Shown here piece by piece: positions 8,094-15,939 of a stretch of DNA of 17,450 nt (positions are counted from its first letter, which is position 1; the number at the start of each line of letters is the position of its first letter). The position numbers were made by a program, and so were the translations under genes. Below the pieces are notes generated by a model. That model saw only the letters and a list, made by a program, of their open reading frames with translations. It was not told where the DNA came from and searched no databases. This stretch comes from Deltaproteobacteria bacterium (GTDB lineage Bacteria > Desulfobacterota > DSM-4660 > Desulfatiglandales > Desulfatiglandaceae): the NCBI GenBank assembly GCA_019307165.1, contig JAFDKD010000014.1:1-17450 (forward strand). The letters run 5' to 3'.

Positions 8094-8127
8094 GGGGTTT
8101 TGTGGGGTTTTTGGGGTTTTGGTCGGG
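8094..8127 (+). other. G-rich tract with G-quadruplex potential at a truncation point
   Basis: Three GGGG runs (8094-8097, 8104-8107, 8113-8116) separated by T-rich loops of six and five bases, then GGG at 8125-8127, resemble a telomere-like GGGGTTTT repeat. It lies exactly where TPR homology breaks off. G-quadruplex formation is an inference from pattern. Confidence 0.45.
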
Positions 8128-8182
8128 CCACGCCAATTAACTGATATAAAACGGAAAAGAGTAAAAACACCCCCTAAATCGG

Positions 8183-8223
8183 GCCTATATTGCGCTTTTT
8201 GGGGGCAAAATGGGCAATATGGC
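8183..8223. repeat. Inverted repeat just upstream of the Y1 transposase fragment
   Basis: GCC(t)ATATTGC at 8183-8193 pairs with GCAATATGGC at 8214-8223: ten base pairs with one bulged T and a 20-nt loop. Its place 18 nt before the RAYT start fits a REP-like palindrome associated with such transposases (inference). Confidence 0.4.
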
Positions 8224-8240
8224 AAATTTCAAAGAGGCTT

Positions 8241-8453
8241 ATGGCGCGAGCAAAACGGCATTTTATCCCCGGCTACATTTGGCATATCACCCACCGATGC
8301 CATAAGCGGGAAAATCTCATGAAGTTCTCGAAGGATCGCCATCGTTATTTGCAGTGGCTGTGTTTGGGGGTCTTCATAGAGGCACTGAAGGGGAAAACAG
8401 GCCTCAGATTGAAATCCCTGAAACCCGGACCCAAGCCGAAACCTGCGAATTAA
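8241..8453 (+). pseudogene. Fragment of a REP-associated tyrosine (Y1/IS200-like) transposase
   Basis: ATG 8241 follows AAAGAGG (8231-8237). The first 40 or so residues, MARAKRHFIPGYIWHITHRC then HKRENLMKFSKDRHRYLQWL, are characteristic of RAYT proteins (TnpA_REP family). The H-I-T-H strand is the start of the Y1 fold. RAYTs normally have 200-320 residues with a metal-binding HxH and a catalytic Tyr further on. Here the frame ends after 70 residues, and the tail (VFIEALKGKTGLRLK...PKPKPAN) cannot contain those motifs. An internal deletion that joined a distal piece is likely. No catalytic Tyr in the right context remains, so it is inactive. Confidence 0.7.
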
Positions 8454-8486
8454 GTATTGTGTCTCCGGAATCAAATCAGATCGATA

Positions 8487-8888
8487 CTATTTACCGATGA
8501 GTTCAAAAAGGGGGGATTTGGAAGCCTTTTTATCAAACGTAAGAACAGCATCGGATACTGAATAAACGGCGGAATGGCCGATCAATAGATCCGCTAGTTC
8601 CATGCGGCTTTCATGGGCGGACATAACAAAACGCCGAACAGCAGGTTGGGCTTCAAATTTCAATATGGGCATTAACAATAGCTCAGCTATTGATTCGAGA
8701 ATATCCGCCTTTTGTATCTCATAGACTGCTTCAAGGACCCAAAGGGTCTCGAGGATAACGAGTAGGGGAACCCAAAGTTGTTGCTTGTGGGCCTCAGCCT
8801 CCTTGAAAACCTGGTAAACCGCTTTGGCTTGGCGTTCATCGTCTTTCACGAGAAACCGAACCAGCACGTTCGTGTCCAGGGCCTTCAT
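8487..8888 (-). CDS. vapC: PIN-domain toxin (VapC-type ribonuclease)
   Basis: This 133-residue protein has the full PIN-domain plan: LDTNVLVRFLV with Asp5, the VPLLVILET strand with Glu47, MELADLLIGH with Asp100, and a terminal LTFDKKA with Asp119. These four acidic residues form the metal site of PIN ribonucleases, which typically cleave tRNA or rRNA when freed from their antitoxin. It starts four bases inside the end of the antitoxin gene (ATGA overlap, 8885-8888), so translation is coupled. Length and motifs are complete and nothing suggests decay. The target RNA cannot be read from the sequence. Confidence 0.9.
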   Translation of the reverse strand: MKALDTNVLVRFLVKDDERQAKAVYQVFKEAEAHKQQLWVPLLVILETLWVLEAVYEIQKADILESIAELLLMPILKFEAQPAVRRFVMSAHESRMELADLLIGHSAVYSVSDAVLTFDKKASKSPLFELIGK

Positions 8889-9133
8889 TCGGCGTTACGC
8901 TTCATTTTTCGGGCTATGGCCTTATCCATCGCTTCAACTGTTACCGCCTTTCGGCCGGATTTGTGCAATTTGCCGAACACATCGTCAACTTTCTTGGATA
9001 TGGGCCGGACGAGTGCTTCACCGTCTTTAGTAACGACAAATTCAATCATATCGCCTGTATCCAGTTTCAAGGAATCTCTTACCGTCTTGGGGATAGTGAC
9101 CTGCCCTTTGGTTGTAATGGTTGCCAGGGCCAT
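8885..9133 (-). CDS. vapB: AbrB/SpoVT-fold antitoxin (VapB-type)
   Basis: The 82-residue product begins with a swapped-hairpin AbrB DNA-binding domain: ITTKGQVTIPKTVRDSLKL, then GDMIEFVV (residues 6-36). A basic, helical C-terminus follows (VEAMDKAIARKMKRNAE) that would wrap the PIN toxin. The start is set by AAGGAGA (9141-9147) seven bases upstream. It is the first gene of the module and overlaps the toxin by four bases. It probably represses its own promoter, because a palindrome covers the -10 element just upstream (see 9163-9178). It is intact and typical in size. Confidence 0.92.
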   Translation of the reverse strand: MALATITTKGQVTIPKTVRDSLKLDTGDMIEFVVTKDGEALVRPISKKVDDVFGKLHKSGRKAVTVEAMDKAIARKMKRNAE

Positions 9134-9162
9134 ACCGCTTTCTCCTTGCCAAAATTTAAAAT

Positions 9163-9178
9163 CTTACTTGATAGTAAG
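9163..9178. promoter_or_regulatory. Palindromic operator candidate for the antitoxin
   Basis: CTTACT-TGAT-AGTAAG is a perfect 6+4+6 palindrome. It fully contains the -10 hexamer of the promoter above. Binding of the AbrB-fold antitoxin there would block RNA polymerase, as expected for autoregulated VapBC modules (inference). Confidence 0.55.
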
Positions 9179-9199
9179 GAAATATCGTCTTCATGTCAA
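9171..9199 (-). promoter_or_regulatory. Sigma-70 promoter of the toxin-antitoxin operon
   Basis: On the minus strand TTGACA (9194-9199, perfect consensus) is followed after exactly 17 bases by TACTAT (9171-9176, 4/6 consensus). Transcription would begin near 9164, about 30 nt before the antitoxin ATG. It sits in the short gap after the exporter gene's stop. Confidence 0.65.
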
Positions 9200-9204
9200 G
9201 CTGA

Positions 9205-10608
9205 TTATTCCCGCAGAAAATCATGCCTGGCCGACTTCCGGAACACGGCAAAGAAAAAAAACAGGGCCAAAAACACGACCGCCGCCAGCAGCAAATACAA
9301 ATTGCTGTAAGGCCCTGAGGACGCAACAATGGCCAATGGATTGAGGGGCGATTGTCCCTCGGAGATATCGAGCATTTTACCGGTACACGCCGTGCTTAAG
9401 GCCCCGGCCATGAAAAAAAAGAGATTATACATCCCCATGCCGGCACCCATCTGATCAGCCGGGAGCGTGGAAGAGACCATGTGGGCGAATGAAGACTGCA
9501 ACAGGGTAAAGCCGATATAGCAGAGAATCAGGTTCAGGGCGACAACCCAAGGGGACAAACCCGCAAAAACGGACAAGTGAAAATGCCCGATCATCAGGGC
9601 CGTCATCCCCGTATAAATGACGGGAACGGCGCCCTTCCGATCCACAAATCTCCCGCCGATGGTCCCGGCCACGGCCGCGATCATGGCCCCGGGAAACATC
9701 ACCATACCGATGTTCCCGGCGCCGAGCCCGTTTAGGCCCCTGAGCATGAGCGGTGTCATAAAGAGCATCCCGAAAACCGTGCTCAGGGAAAGAAAAGCCA
9801 CCACAATCATGCTGCGATAGGCCCGATTTTTGAACAGCGACGGGCTCAAAAAGGGCGTGTCCGTCCTGTGAATGTGCATGGCGAAAACAAGCGTCAGAAT
9901 CAGGCACGTGGGCAGGAGCCACCACACCGCCAGGGTGATGAAGAGAAGGAGCGACCCCACCAGACACAATACGAGCAGCGCCCCCAATATATCGAATCCG
10001 CCCGTACCCTCTCGGTGATCGGGCAGGTGCCGTCTGAAGGATGGCAGGGTCAGCAGGGTGACGAGAGAGAGGAGGAACAGATAGCGCCAGTGAAAGGTGG
10101 CGGTAATGAAACCGCCCAGTATCGGGCCTATACCCGCGCCAAAGGCCACGGTGGACGCGATCGTGCCCAGTACGCGGCCCCTTATGGCCACGGGAAAGTA
10201 CCGTGTCGTGATCAACATGCCGAGGGCCGGTATGGCCCCGCTGCCCAGTGCCTGGACCACACGCCCGACGATCAGCATGGGGTACCGGTTGGATAGGAAG
10301 CCGATCAGGGAGCCCACATTAAACAGGACCAGTCCGATCAGGATAAGGTTTTTTATGGGGTAGGCATCGGCCAGCCTGCCGTAGGTGACGGAGCCGACGG
10401 CGAACACGATGACATACCCGCTGATCACCCAGCTGACCTGGGATGGAAGGAGTGCAAACTGCTGCGCAATGTCCGGAATGGACACATTGAACATGCTGCC
10501 GTTCAACACGGAAAAAAACACAATGCTCGCCAGGAGAAAGACCAGCTTTTTCTGCGCCTTCGGCTCTTCTATAATCCCCCTGTTTTCTGTTTTATCAAGA
10601 TCATCCAT
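9205..10608 (-). CDS. MFS multidrug/tetracycline-type exporter (DHA2, about 14 TM)
   Basis: The protein is 467 residues from ATG 10608. An in-frame TTG at 10656 would add 16 residues but lacks a ribosome site and lies one base after the upstream stop. Hydrophobic segments run from about residue 20 to the end. Diagnostic parts are FSVLNGSMFNVSIPDIAQQF (TM1), the loop-2/3 motif TYGRLADAYPIK, RVVQALGSGAIPALGMLITT (TM4), and motif C in GAGIGPILGGF (TM5). The N-terminal half resembles Tet(L)/Tet(K)-type 14-TM proton antiporters more than 12-TM families. It exports a small molecule against the proton gradient; the substrate is unknown, and tetracycline resistance should not be assumed. It follows the S1-domain gene by 49 nt on the same strand and may share its transcript. 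No defect is visible. Confidence 0.85.
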   Translation of the reverse strand: MDDLDKTENRGIIEEPKAQKKLVFLLASIVFFSVLNGSMFNVSIPDIAQQFALLPSQVSWVISGYVIVFAVGSVTYGRLADAYPIKNLILIGLVLFNVGSLIGFLSNRYPMLIVGRVVQALGSGAIPALGMLITTRYFPVAIRGRVLGTIASTVAFGAGIGPILGGFITATFHWRYLFLLSLVTLLTLPSFRRHLPDHREGTGGFDILGALLVLCLVGSLLLFITLAVWWLLPTCLILTLVFAMHIHRTDTPFLSPSLFKNRAYRSMIVVAFLSLSTVFGMLFMTPLMLRGLNGLGAGNIGMVMFPGAMIAAVAGTIGGRFVDRKGAVPVIYTGMTALMIGHFHLSVFAGLSPWVVALNLILCYIGFTLLQSSFAHMVSSTLPADQMGAGMGMYNLFFFMAGALSTACTGKMLDISEGQSPLNPLAIVASSGPYSNLYLLLAAVVFLALFFFFAVFRKSARHDFLRE

Positions 10609-10657
10609 ATATCGTTTTGAAGCATTTCCGATCCCGGCAATCGGTTTCGATTTCAAT

Positions 10658-11881
10658 CTACTTTTTGTTCAGTTTTTCTCTCAAAATGTCCCCAAGCGTG
10701 CCCAACGATCCCGATAAAGGCTTCCCGCCGCCTGCCATGTGTTTCCGGTAGTCGTCACCCTGGACCGAATCCCCGTCATCCGAGGCCAGGGCGAGAGAGA
10801 TGCGCTTTGCCGCTTTGTCCACGCTGACGATCTTGACCTCCAGCGTTTGATTCTCCTCCAGCACCTCGCGGGGATGATTGATCCTTTTTCCCTTACCCAG
10901 TTCCGAAATGTGAACGAGCCCGTCGATACCGGGTTCAAGGGTGACGAAAGCACCGAATTTGACGAGGCGCGCCACGTCGCCCTTGCAAACGGCGCCCTCC
11001 GGGTATTTCAGGTCGATGTCGGTCCAGGGGTCCGGCAACATGTCCTTAAGGCTGAAGGAAAATCTGTCATTTTCCCAGTCCAGCTTTATGATGGCGACCT
11101 CCACCTGCTGGCCGACGGATACGATGCTCCCGATATCTTCGACCCGGCCCCAGGATATCTCGGATGCAGGGATCAGGCCTTCGACACCCCCGATATCCAC
11201 AAAAGCGCCGAATTTTCTGATGGAGGTGATCTCACCACCCACGGTCATTCCCTCTGACAGGGTTTCCCTCAAGGCATCCTTAAGTTTTCTGCGTTCCTCT
11301 TCAAGTATCGCTCGGTGAGAGAGGACGATATTGCGGCCCTTGCTGCCGTATTCGGTTATCATGAAGGTCAAGTGTTTGCCGATATGCTGTTCCGAATCGG
11401 CGATTCGTTGAAGCCCCATCTGGGAATAGGGGCAAAAGGCGCGGATATTGCCCGCGACCCTGACTTCGAATCCCCCCTTGATTTCCTTCTCTACAAGGCC
11501 TTCCACCGGAATACGATTGTAATAGGCCTCTTCCAGGTGCGCGGTGCCCGCCGCACTCACGGTCAGGCGCGTGGTGAACAGCATCTCGTTCCTTTCCGAA
11601 GACAGAAAATGAGCATCGACCGAATCGCCCTTTTTTATTTCGATATTGCCGTCTTCGTCGGTAAATTCGGATATGGAGATGCAGCCCTCGGATTTCCCCC
11701 CCACGTCGATGAAAACCCATTCCCCGGTCATTTCAATCACCCGGGCCGTAATCTTTTGGCCCGGTTCGAGCCGTACCGGTTTAACCATGGTCCGGTTCAA
11801 CATGTCCTCGAAATTCTCTTCCGGCTCGGCATCTGCAGAAAAATCCGTCGCTTCGGTGACCTCATTTTTCATTTTTTCCAT
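10658..11881 (-). CDS. S1-domain RNA-binding protein (four S1 repeats)
   Basis: The product is 407 residues from ATG 11881, with TGGA about nine bases upstream. A GTG at 11956 in the same frame falls inside the likely -35 box and is rejected. After an acidic N-terminus, four OB-fold S1 repeats follow at roughly residues 38-104, 117-190, 203-277 and 290-363. Repeats three and four carry the classic motif (IRKFGAFVDIGGVEGLIPAS; VKFGAFVTLEPGIDGLVHIS). Repeats one and two are divergent. Architecture and order resemble a shortened ribosomal protein S1 / RpsA-like protein (E. coli S1 has six repeats). It probably binds mRNA or the ribosome in the cytoplasm. As proteins of this type often coexist with a longer true S1, I do not assign rpsA. 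The gene has its own candidate promoter at 11929-11956. Confidence 0.88.
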   Translation of the reverse strand: MEKMKNEVTEATDFSADAEPEENFEDMLNRTMVKPVRLEPGQKITARVIEMTGEWVFIDVGGKSEGCISISEFTDEDGNIEIKKGDSVDAHFLSSERNEMLFTTRLTVSAAGTAHLEEAYYNRIPVEGLVEKEIKGGFEVRVAGNIRAFCPYSQMGLQRIADSEQHIGKHLTFMITEYGSKGRNIVLSHRAILEEERRKLKDALRETLSEGMTVGGEITSIRKFGAFVDIGGVEGLIPASEISWGRVEDIGSIVSVGQQVEVAIIKLDWENDRFSFSLKDMLPDPWTDIDLKYPEGAVCKGDVARLVKFGAFVTLEPGIDGLVHISELGKGKRINHPREVLEENQTLEVKIVSVDKAAKRISLALASDDGDSVQGDDYRKHMAGGGKPLSGSLGTLGDILREKLNKK

Positions 11882-11928
11882 GATTTCGTTTCCATTCGAT
11901 ATTATATTTGTTTCAGCCGTCCGATTCG

Positions 11929-11956
11929 ATTCTACATATTTTTCGATGAATGTCAC
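11929..11956 (-). promoter_or_regulatory. Candidate promoter of the S1-domain gene
   Basis: Minus-strand GTGACA (11951-11956, 5/6) and TAGAAT (11929-11934, 5/6) are separated by 16 bases. The predicted start near 11922 leaves a 40-nt leader before ATG 11881. Confidence 0.45.
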
Positions 11957-12024
11957 GAAATGGGCGAACAGCGAGATGTCCGTGCTTGCTATTTGTTGCT
12001 ATATCATGCTACAGTTGGCAAAAC

Positions 12025-12054
12025 TTGACATTGTCCCCCGACTTCGTTTACATT
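12025..12054 (+). promoter_or_regulatory. Candidate promoter of the fungalysin gene
   Basis: A perfect TTGACA (12025-12030) is followed after 18 bases by TACATT (12049-12054, 4/6). RNA would start near 12061, giving a leader of about 70 nt that begins just before the hairpin at 12070. The promoter is divergent from that of the S1 gene. Confidence 0.4.
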
Positions 12055-12069
12055 GAGAGTAAAGAGGCT

Positions 12070-12110
12070 GTTGCTCAAATCGAAGTTATGCTTCGAGTGA
12101 TTTGGGCAAC
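12070..12110 (+). promoter_or_regulatory. Leader hairpin upstream of the fungalysin start
   Basis: GTTGCTCAAATC (12070-12081) pairs with GATTTGGGCAAC (12099-12110): twelve pairs including one T-G wobble. An inner stem GAAG/CTTC (12082-12085, 12091-12094) closes a TTATG loop, and GAGT bulges on the 3' side. No U-tract follows, so it is not a standard terminator. It ends 21 nt before ATG 12132. Roles in mRNA stability or translational control are inference. Confidence 0.5.
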
Positions 12111-12131
12111 ATTCTGTAAAGAGAAAATTAA

Positions 12132-15100
12132 ATGAAAATTCGCATGCCGCACATCCCGGCATTTTGGGGCTGGTTAGGCATTCTGTGTCTCCTTTTCCCG
12201 CCGCCCTTTGCCTTGGCCATGACAGGTGAGAAGGGACCGTCATCGGCATCCGGGGGCAGCTTTCTCTCCGGCAGACAGCCGGACGGTTCCATCGAATTCT
12301 TAACCGGCCCGAACAAGGGCAACGGCAAGGATATCGCACTTGCATATATCGGACAAAACGCAAACGCCCTTGGATTGAGCCAGGATGCCTCGGAAGAGCT
12401 GATCGTATCGGATGAAGTGCCGGACGCGCACACCGGCGCCGTCCACATCTATCTTCAGCAGCGCATTTCGGGCATCGACGTGTTCAACGGCGTGATGAAT
12501 GTCAGCGTCGCAGGGGACGGCAGTGTCATGTGCGTAGGAAACCGGCTTGCAAAAGGCTCAGACAAAGCAGCCAAGACAAGGGCGGCTACACTGTCGCCTG
12601 CCCAAGCCGTCCAATGGGCGGCCATGCATCTCGGCCTCTCCCCGCCCAAGTCCCTAGACCCCATTGAAACCCCCGGCGGTTCGGAACAGAAAATCGTGTT
12701 CAGCGACGCCGGGATATCTCGGGAACCCATTCCGGTCCGGCTCGTGTATCAGCCCGTTGATGACAAAAACCTGAGGCTGGCATGGGAGGTCAAGATTTTC
12801 GAGCGGGAGGCGGATCATTTCTGGAACCTGCGAGTGGATGCGGAGACGGGCAAGGTCATCGGACAGGACGATTATATCGATGAGGCTGCGTACGAGGTCT
12901 TTGCCATTCCCAAGCAAAGCCCCGATGCCGGGGGGCGAACCGTTGAATTGAACCCGGCCCATACGACAGCCTCGCCCGACGGGTGGCACGATACCGGCAG
13001 CCCGGGGGGCGAGTACACTATCACGCGCGGGAACAATGTTCATGCTTATGCGGACAGGGACGCCAGCAACTCGCCCGATACGGACAGCGAGCCCGACGGA
13101 GGCACCCTGTTGGATTTTACCGGCACTGTTGTTCCTCTCGACCTTGGCCAGGAGCCGGACCAGTACATCCATGCGGCCGTGACCAACCTGTTTTACTGGA
13201 ACAACGTGATCCACGACGTGTTCTACCTTTACGGGTTTAATGAAGCGGCGGGCAATTTTCAGGAGAACAACTACGACAGGGACGGCGTGGGTGGCGACGG
13301 GGTGCTTGCGGAGGCCCAAGATGCCAGGGACGCGACGACACCAAAATTTAACAACGCCAATTTCGCTACGCCGCCGGACGGAAGCAACCCCCGCATGCAG
13401 ATGTACGTGTGGAACAAAACGGACCCGGAACGCGACGGGGACCTGGACAACGGCATCATCATCCATGAATACGGGCATGGCATTACCAACCGGATGACCG
13501 GCGGCCCCACCAATGTGGGGTGCCTGGATAACCGCGAGCAGATGGGCGAAGGGTGGAGCGACTGGTTCGCCCTGGTCTTGACCGCCGAGGAGTCGGACAC
13601 GCCCACCACGTGCCGGTACATCGCCACCTATTCCCTGGGCGAGGAAGAGGGGGGTCACGACTGCGCCCCCATCGGGGGACCCGGCATCCGCCCCGCCCCT
13701 TACACCACCGACATGGCATTCAATGACTACACGTACGGCGACATCGGCGGCCTGGTTATCCCCCACGGCGTCGGGTTCGTCTGGGCCACCATGCTCTGGG
13801 ACCTCTACTGGGCACTGGTGGACGCCCATGAACTCAACTTCAATCCCGATATTTACGACGACTGGGATTTGGGCGGCAACAACCTGGCCCTACAGCTGGT
13901 GATGGACGCGCTGAAGCTCCAGCCCTGCTCCCCCGGGTTTGTGGACGGCAGGGACGCCATTCTCCTGGCCGACGAGCAACTCACCGGCGGGGGCAATCAG
14001 TGCATCATCTGGGAGGCCTTTGCCAAACGGGGTCTGGGATATAGCGCGAACCAGGGTTCTCCCTTCAGCACCACGGACGGGACCGAGGCCTTTGACATCC
14101 CCCTGTCCTGCGATTTTCTGGGCGTCACGCCCGAAAGCCGGAACGTGTGCGCGGGCCAGGATGCGGTTTACGAGATCACCGTGGGGCAGGCATTTACGCC
14201 ATCCGTGTTCATGTCCGGAGAGGTCTCGCCCGAGGGCCCGACAGTGAGCTTCGACCCTGTAGAAGTTCCCGGCGTTCCCGGAACAACCACCATGACGGTC
14301 GACACCACCGGCGCGACCCCGGGAAGCTACACGATCACCATCTCCGGCATGGGCAGCGGCGGCACAGGTGCCGATTTGCCCGTCGAGCTTAACGTGTACA
14401 CATCTATTCCGGGCACTGTGACCCTTCTTTCGCCCGCCGACGGGGCCGATCCGGTGCCCGCGCGGCCGACCCTGTCGTGGACCGCCGCAACCTTTGCCGC
14501 ATCCTATGTGGTGGAAGTGGATGACGACACGGATTTTGCGGGAATCGACTATTCGGAAACAACCTCGGAAACCCAACTCACCATAGGACTACAGCCGCTG
14601 ACCGCCTATTATTGGCGCGTCCGGGCAGTGAATCCCTGCGGGTCCGGTACTGATTCCACTGTTTTCAGCTTTGTCACAGATAACACCTTATGCAATTTCC
14701 CGGACCTGCCCATCCCCGACAACACGCCTGAAGGCGTAACGGACAATTTCATTGTTGCGCCCGGTCCTCACGTTATCATGGACCTCGACATCCATGTCGA
14801 AATCACCCACACCTGGGTGGGCGATCTCATTGTGACGCTTGAGCACGTGGATACCGGGACCCGCGTGACGCTCATGGACAGGCCCGGAAAACCGGTGAGT
14901 TACAACGGGTGCAGCAGCGACGACGTGGCCGCCACGCTGGATGACGAGGCCGGCTCGCCCGTGGAAGATGCGTGTGCGTCCACCACGCCGGCCATTTCGG
15001 GCCTCTTTATTCCCAACGAGCCATTGAGCGCGTTTGACGGTGAAGACATTGCCGGCGAATGGTCGCTGACGGTCTCGGACGAGGCAGGGCTTGATGTGGG

Positions 15101-15749
15101 TGTTCTGGTCCAGTGGTGCTTCATGCCGGCGGTATCCGAAGCGGGTTACCTGTCCGTTACCCCTACGGAAGGGCTGACTGCTTCGGGTGAACAAGGGGGC
15201 CCGTTCAGTCCCGGTTCCGCGGCGTACACCCTTGAAAACACAGGGTCCGCACTCATCAACTGGACCGCGTCCAAATCGCAGGACTGGGTGACCCTTTCCT
15301 CAACGGGCGGTGTGCTGGCGCCCAGCGAATCCACCACGGTTACGGTTTCCATAAACGCCAATGCCGACGCCTTGGCGCCGAACACCTACGGCGATACCGT
15401 CAGTTTTCAGAATACCGACAACGGGGCCGGCGATACCACGCGGCCGGTAGTACTGACGGTTAACTCATCAGGCGCATGCCCGAACAAACCCGTGAGGAAC
15501 GGCGCCGTTGAATACGATGCCCTGCAAGGTGCCTATGGCGCGGCATCGGATGGGGATACATTAAAGGCCCGCGAATACGAATTCACGGAAGATCTGCTTT
15601 TCGATGACGACAAGCATGTCATGATTGAAGGGGGCTACGACTGCGATTACGCGACCCAGGCGGGCTACACCACGATCAGCGGGAGCCTCACCATTTCCAT
15701 GGGAACGATCACCGTGGAGAACCTGATTGTGAAGGATCCGGGGCCATAG
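12132..15749 (+). CDS. Secreted M36 fungalysin-type metalloprotease with C-terminal modules
   Basis: This is a 1205-residue exoenzyme. Residues 1-29 form a signal peptide ending at AxA (PPPFALA). Residues about 65-150 form an FTP-type propeptide (IGQNANALGLS; HIYLQQRISGIDVFNGVMNV), followed by a second inhibitory region to about residue 245. The catalytic domain has the zinc motif HEYGH (H445, E446, H449) and the third ligand Glu473 in MGEGWSDW, as in fungalysins, with downstream VGFVWATMLWDLYW. Then come an Ig-like segment, a fibronectin III-like module (about 757-850), a proprotein-convertase P-domain (about 854-998; DLDIHVEITHTWVGDLIVTL, GEWSLTV), a BACON/ASPM-like Ig module (about 1005-1112), and a Cys-containing cap (ACPNKPVRNG...GGYDCDY). 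The family degrades extracellular protein after autoprocessing. The start has only a weak ribosome site (AAAGAGA). It is a single gene with its own candidate promoter and leader hairpin, and it is intact. Confidence 0.93.
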   Translation: MKIRMPHIPAFWGWLGILCLLFPPPFALAMTGEKGPSSASGGSFLSGRQPDGSIEFLTGPNKGNGKDIALAYIGQNANALGLSQDASEELIVSDEVPDAHTGAVHIYLQQRISGIDVFNGVMNVSVAGDGSVMCVGNRLAKGSDKAAKTRAATLSPAQAVQWAAMHLGLSPPKSLDPIETPGGSEQKIVFSDAGISREPIPVRLVYQPVDDKNLRLAWEVKIFEREADHFWNLRVDAETGKVIGQDDYIDEAAYEVFAIPKQSPDAGGRTVELNPAHTTASPDGWHDTGSPGGEYTITRGNNVHAYADRDASNSPDTDSEPDGGTLLDFTGTVVPLDLGQEPDQYIHAAVTNLFYWNNVIHDVFYLYGFNEAAGNFQENNYDRDGVGGDGVLAEAQDARDATTPKFNNANFATPPDGSNPRMQMYVWNKTDPERDGDLDNGIIIHEYGHGITNRMTGGPTNVGCLDNREQMGEGWSDWFALVLTAEESDTPTTCRYIATYSLGEEEGGHDCAPIGGPGIRPAPYTTDMAFNDYTYGDIGGLVIPHGVGFVWATMLWDLYWALVDAHELNFNPDIYDDWDLGGNNLALQLVMDALKLQPCSPGFVDGRDAILLADEQLTGGGNQCIIWEAFAKRGLGYSANQGSPFSTTDGTEAFDIPLSCDFLGVTPESRNVCAGQDAVYEITVGQAFTPSVFMSGEVSPEGPTVSFDPVEVPGVPGTTTMTVDTTGATPGSYTITISGMGSGGTGADLPVELNVYTSIPGTVTLLSPADGADPVPARPTLSWTAATFAASYVVEVDDDTDFAGIDYSETTSETQLTIGLQPLTAYYWRVRAVNPCGSGTDSTVFSFVTDNTLCNFPDLPIPDNTPEGVTDNFIVAPGPHVIMDLDIHVEITHTWVGDLIVTLEHVDTGTRVTLMDRPGKPVSYNGCSSDDVAATLDDEAGSPVEDACASTTPAISGLFIPNEPLSAFDGEDIAGEWSLTVSDEAGLDVGVLVQWCFMPAVSEAGYLSVTPTEGLTASGEQGGPFSPGSAAYTLENTGSALINWTASKSQDWVTLSSTGGVLAPSESTTVTVSINANADALAPNTYGDTVSFQNTDNGAGDTTRPVVLTVNSSGACPNKPVRNGAVEYDALQGAYGAASDGDTLKAREYEFTEDLLFDDDKHVMIEGGYDCDYATQAGYTTISGSLTISMGTITVENLIVKDPGP

Positions 15750-15849
15750 GACCCGGCTTCGCCTTCGGCTACGCCGTGGCAGGCCCGGCTTAATGGCCGC
15801 CACCTTAAGGGGCCTTGCAATCGCTCAGTCCCGTTAGTGACTAGAGTTG

Positions 15850-15917
15850 AGGTTAAGGCTAAGGTTAAGGACCAGTACCCCCATCCCCTCACTTAGGCTT
15901 AACCTGAGCCTTAACCT
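15850..15917. repeat. Long inverted repeat between convergent genes
   Basis: AGGTTAAGGCTAAGGTTAAG (15850-15869) is the reverse complement of 15898-15917 at 19 of 20 positions, with a 28-nt loop. Each arm itself contains two GGTTAAG units. A second small hairpin follows (GGGGG 15918-15922 with CCCCC 15933-15937). Lying between the convergent protease and thioesterase genes, it could terminate or stabilise both mRNAs, but there is no U-tract. The rest of 15750-15939 is non-coding, apart from a GC-rich patch (15757-15785) with CTTCGCC/CTTCGGC motifs. Confidence 0.55.
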
Positions 15918-15939
15918 GGGGGAAGCCGTTATCCCCCTC

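Noticed and set aside
10608..10656. TTG start at 10656 for the exporter
   Set aside because: It begins one base after the preceding stop with no Shine-Dalgarno sequence, and the extra 16 residues have no family support; it cannot be fully excluded.
11985..12020. Possible third, inverted copy of the dispersed repeat (TTGCTATTT)
   Set aside because: Only about nine bases match in a row; beyond that, identity is at background level.
11315..12028. A 237-codon plus-strand open frame
   Set aside because: It is antisense to the S1-domain gene and the promoter region, with no family features.
12654..13829. A 391-codon open frame on the minus strand
   Set aside because: It lies wholly antisense to the catalytic domain of the protease, where the real frame has clear motifs; its protein has no recognisable domain and GC-rich codon shadowing explains it.
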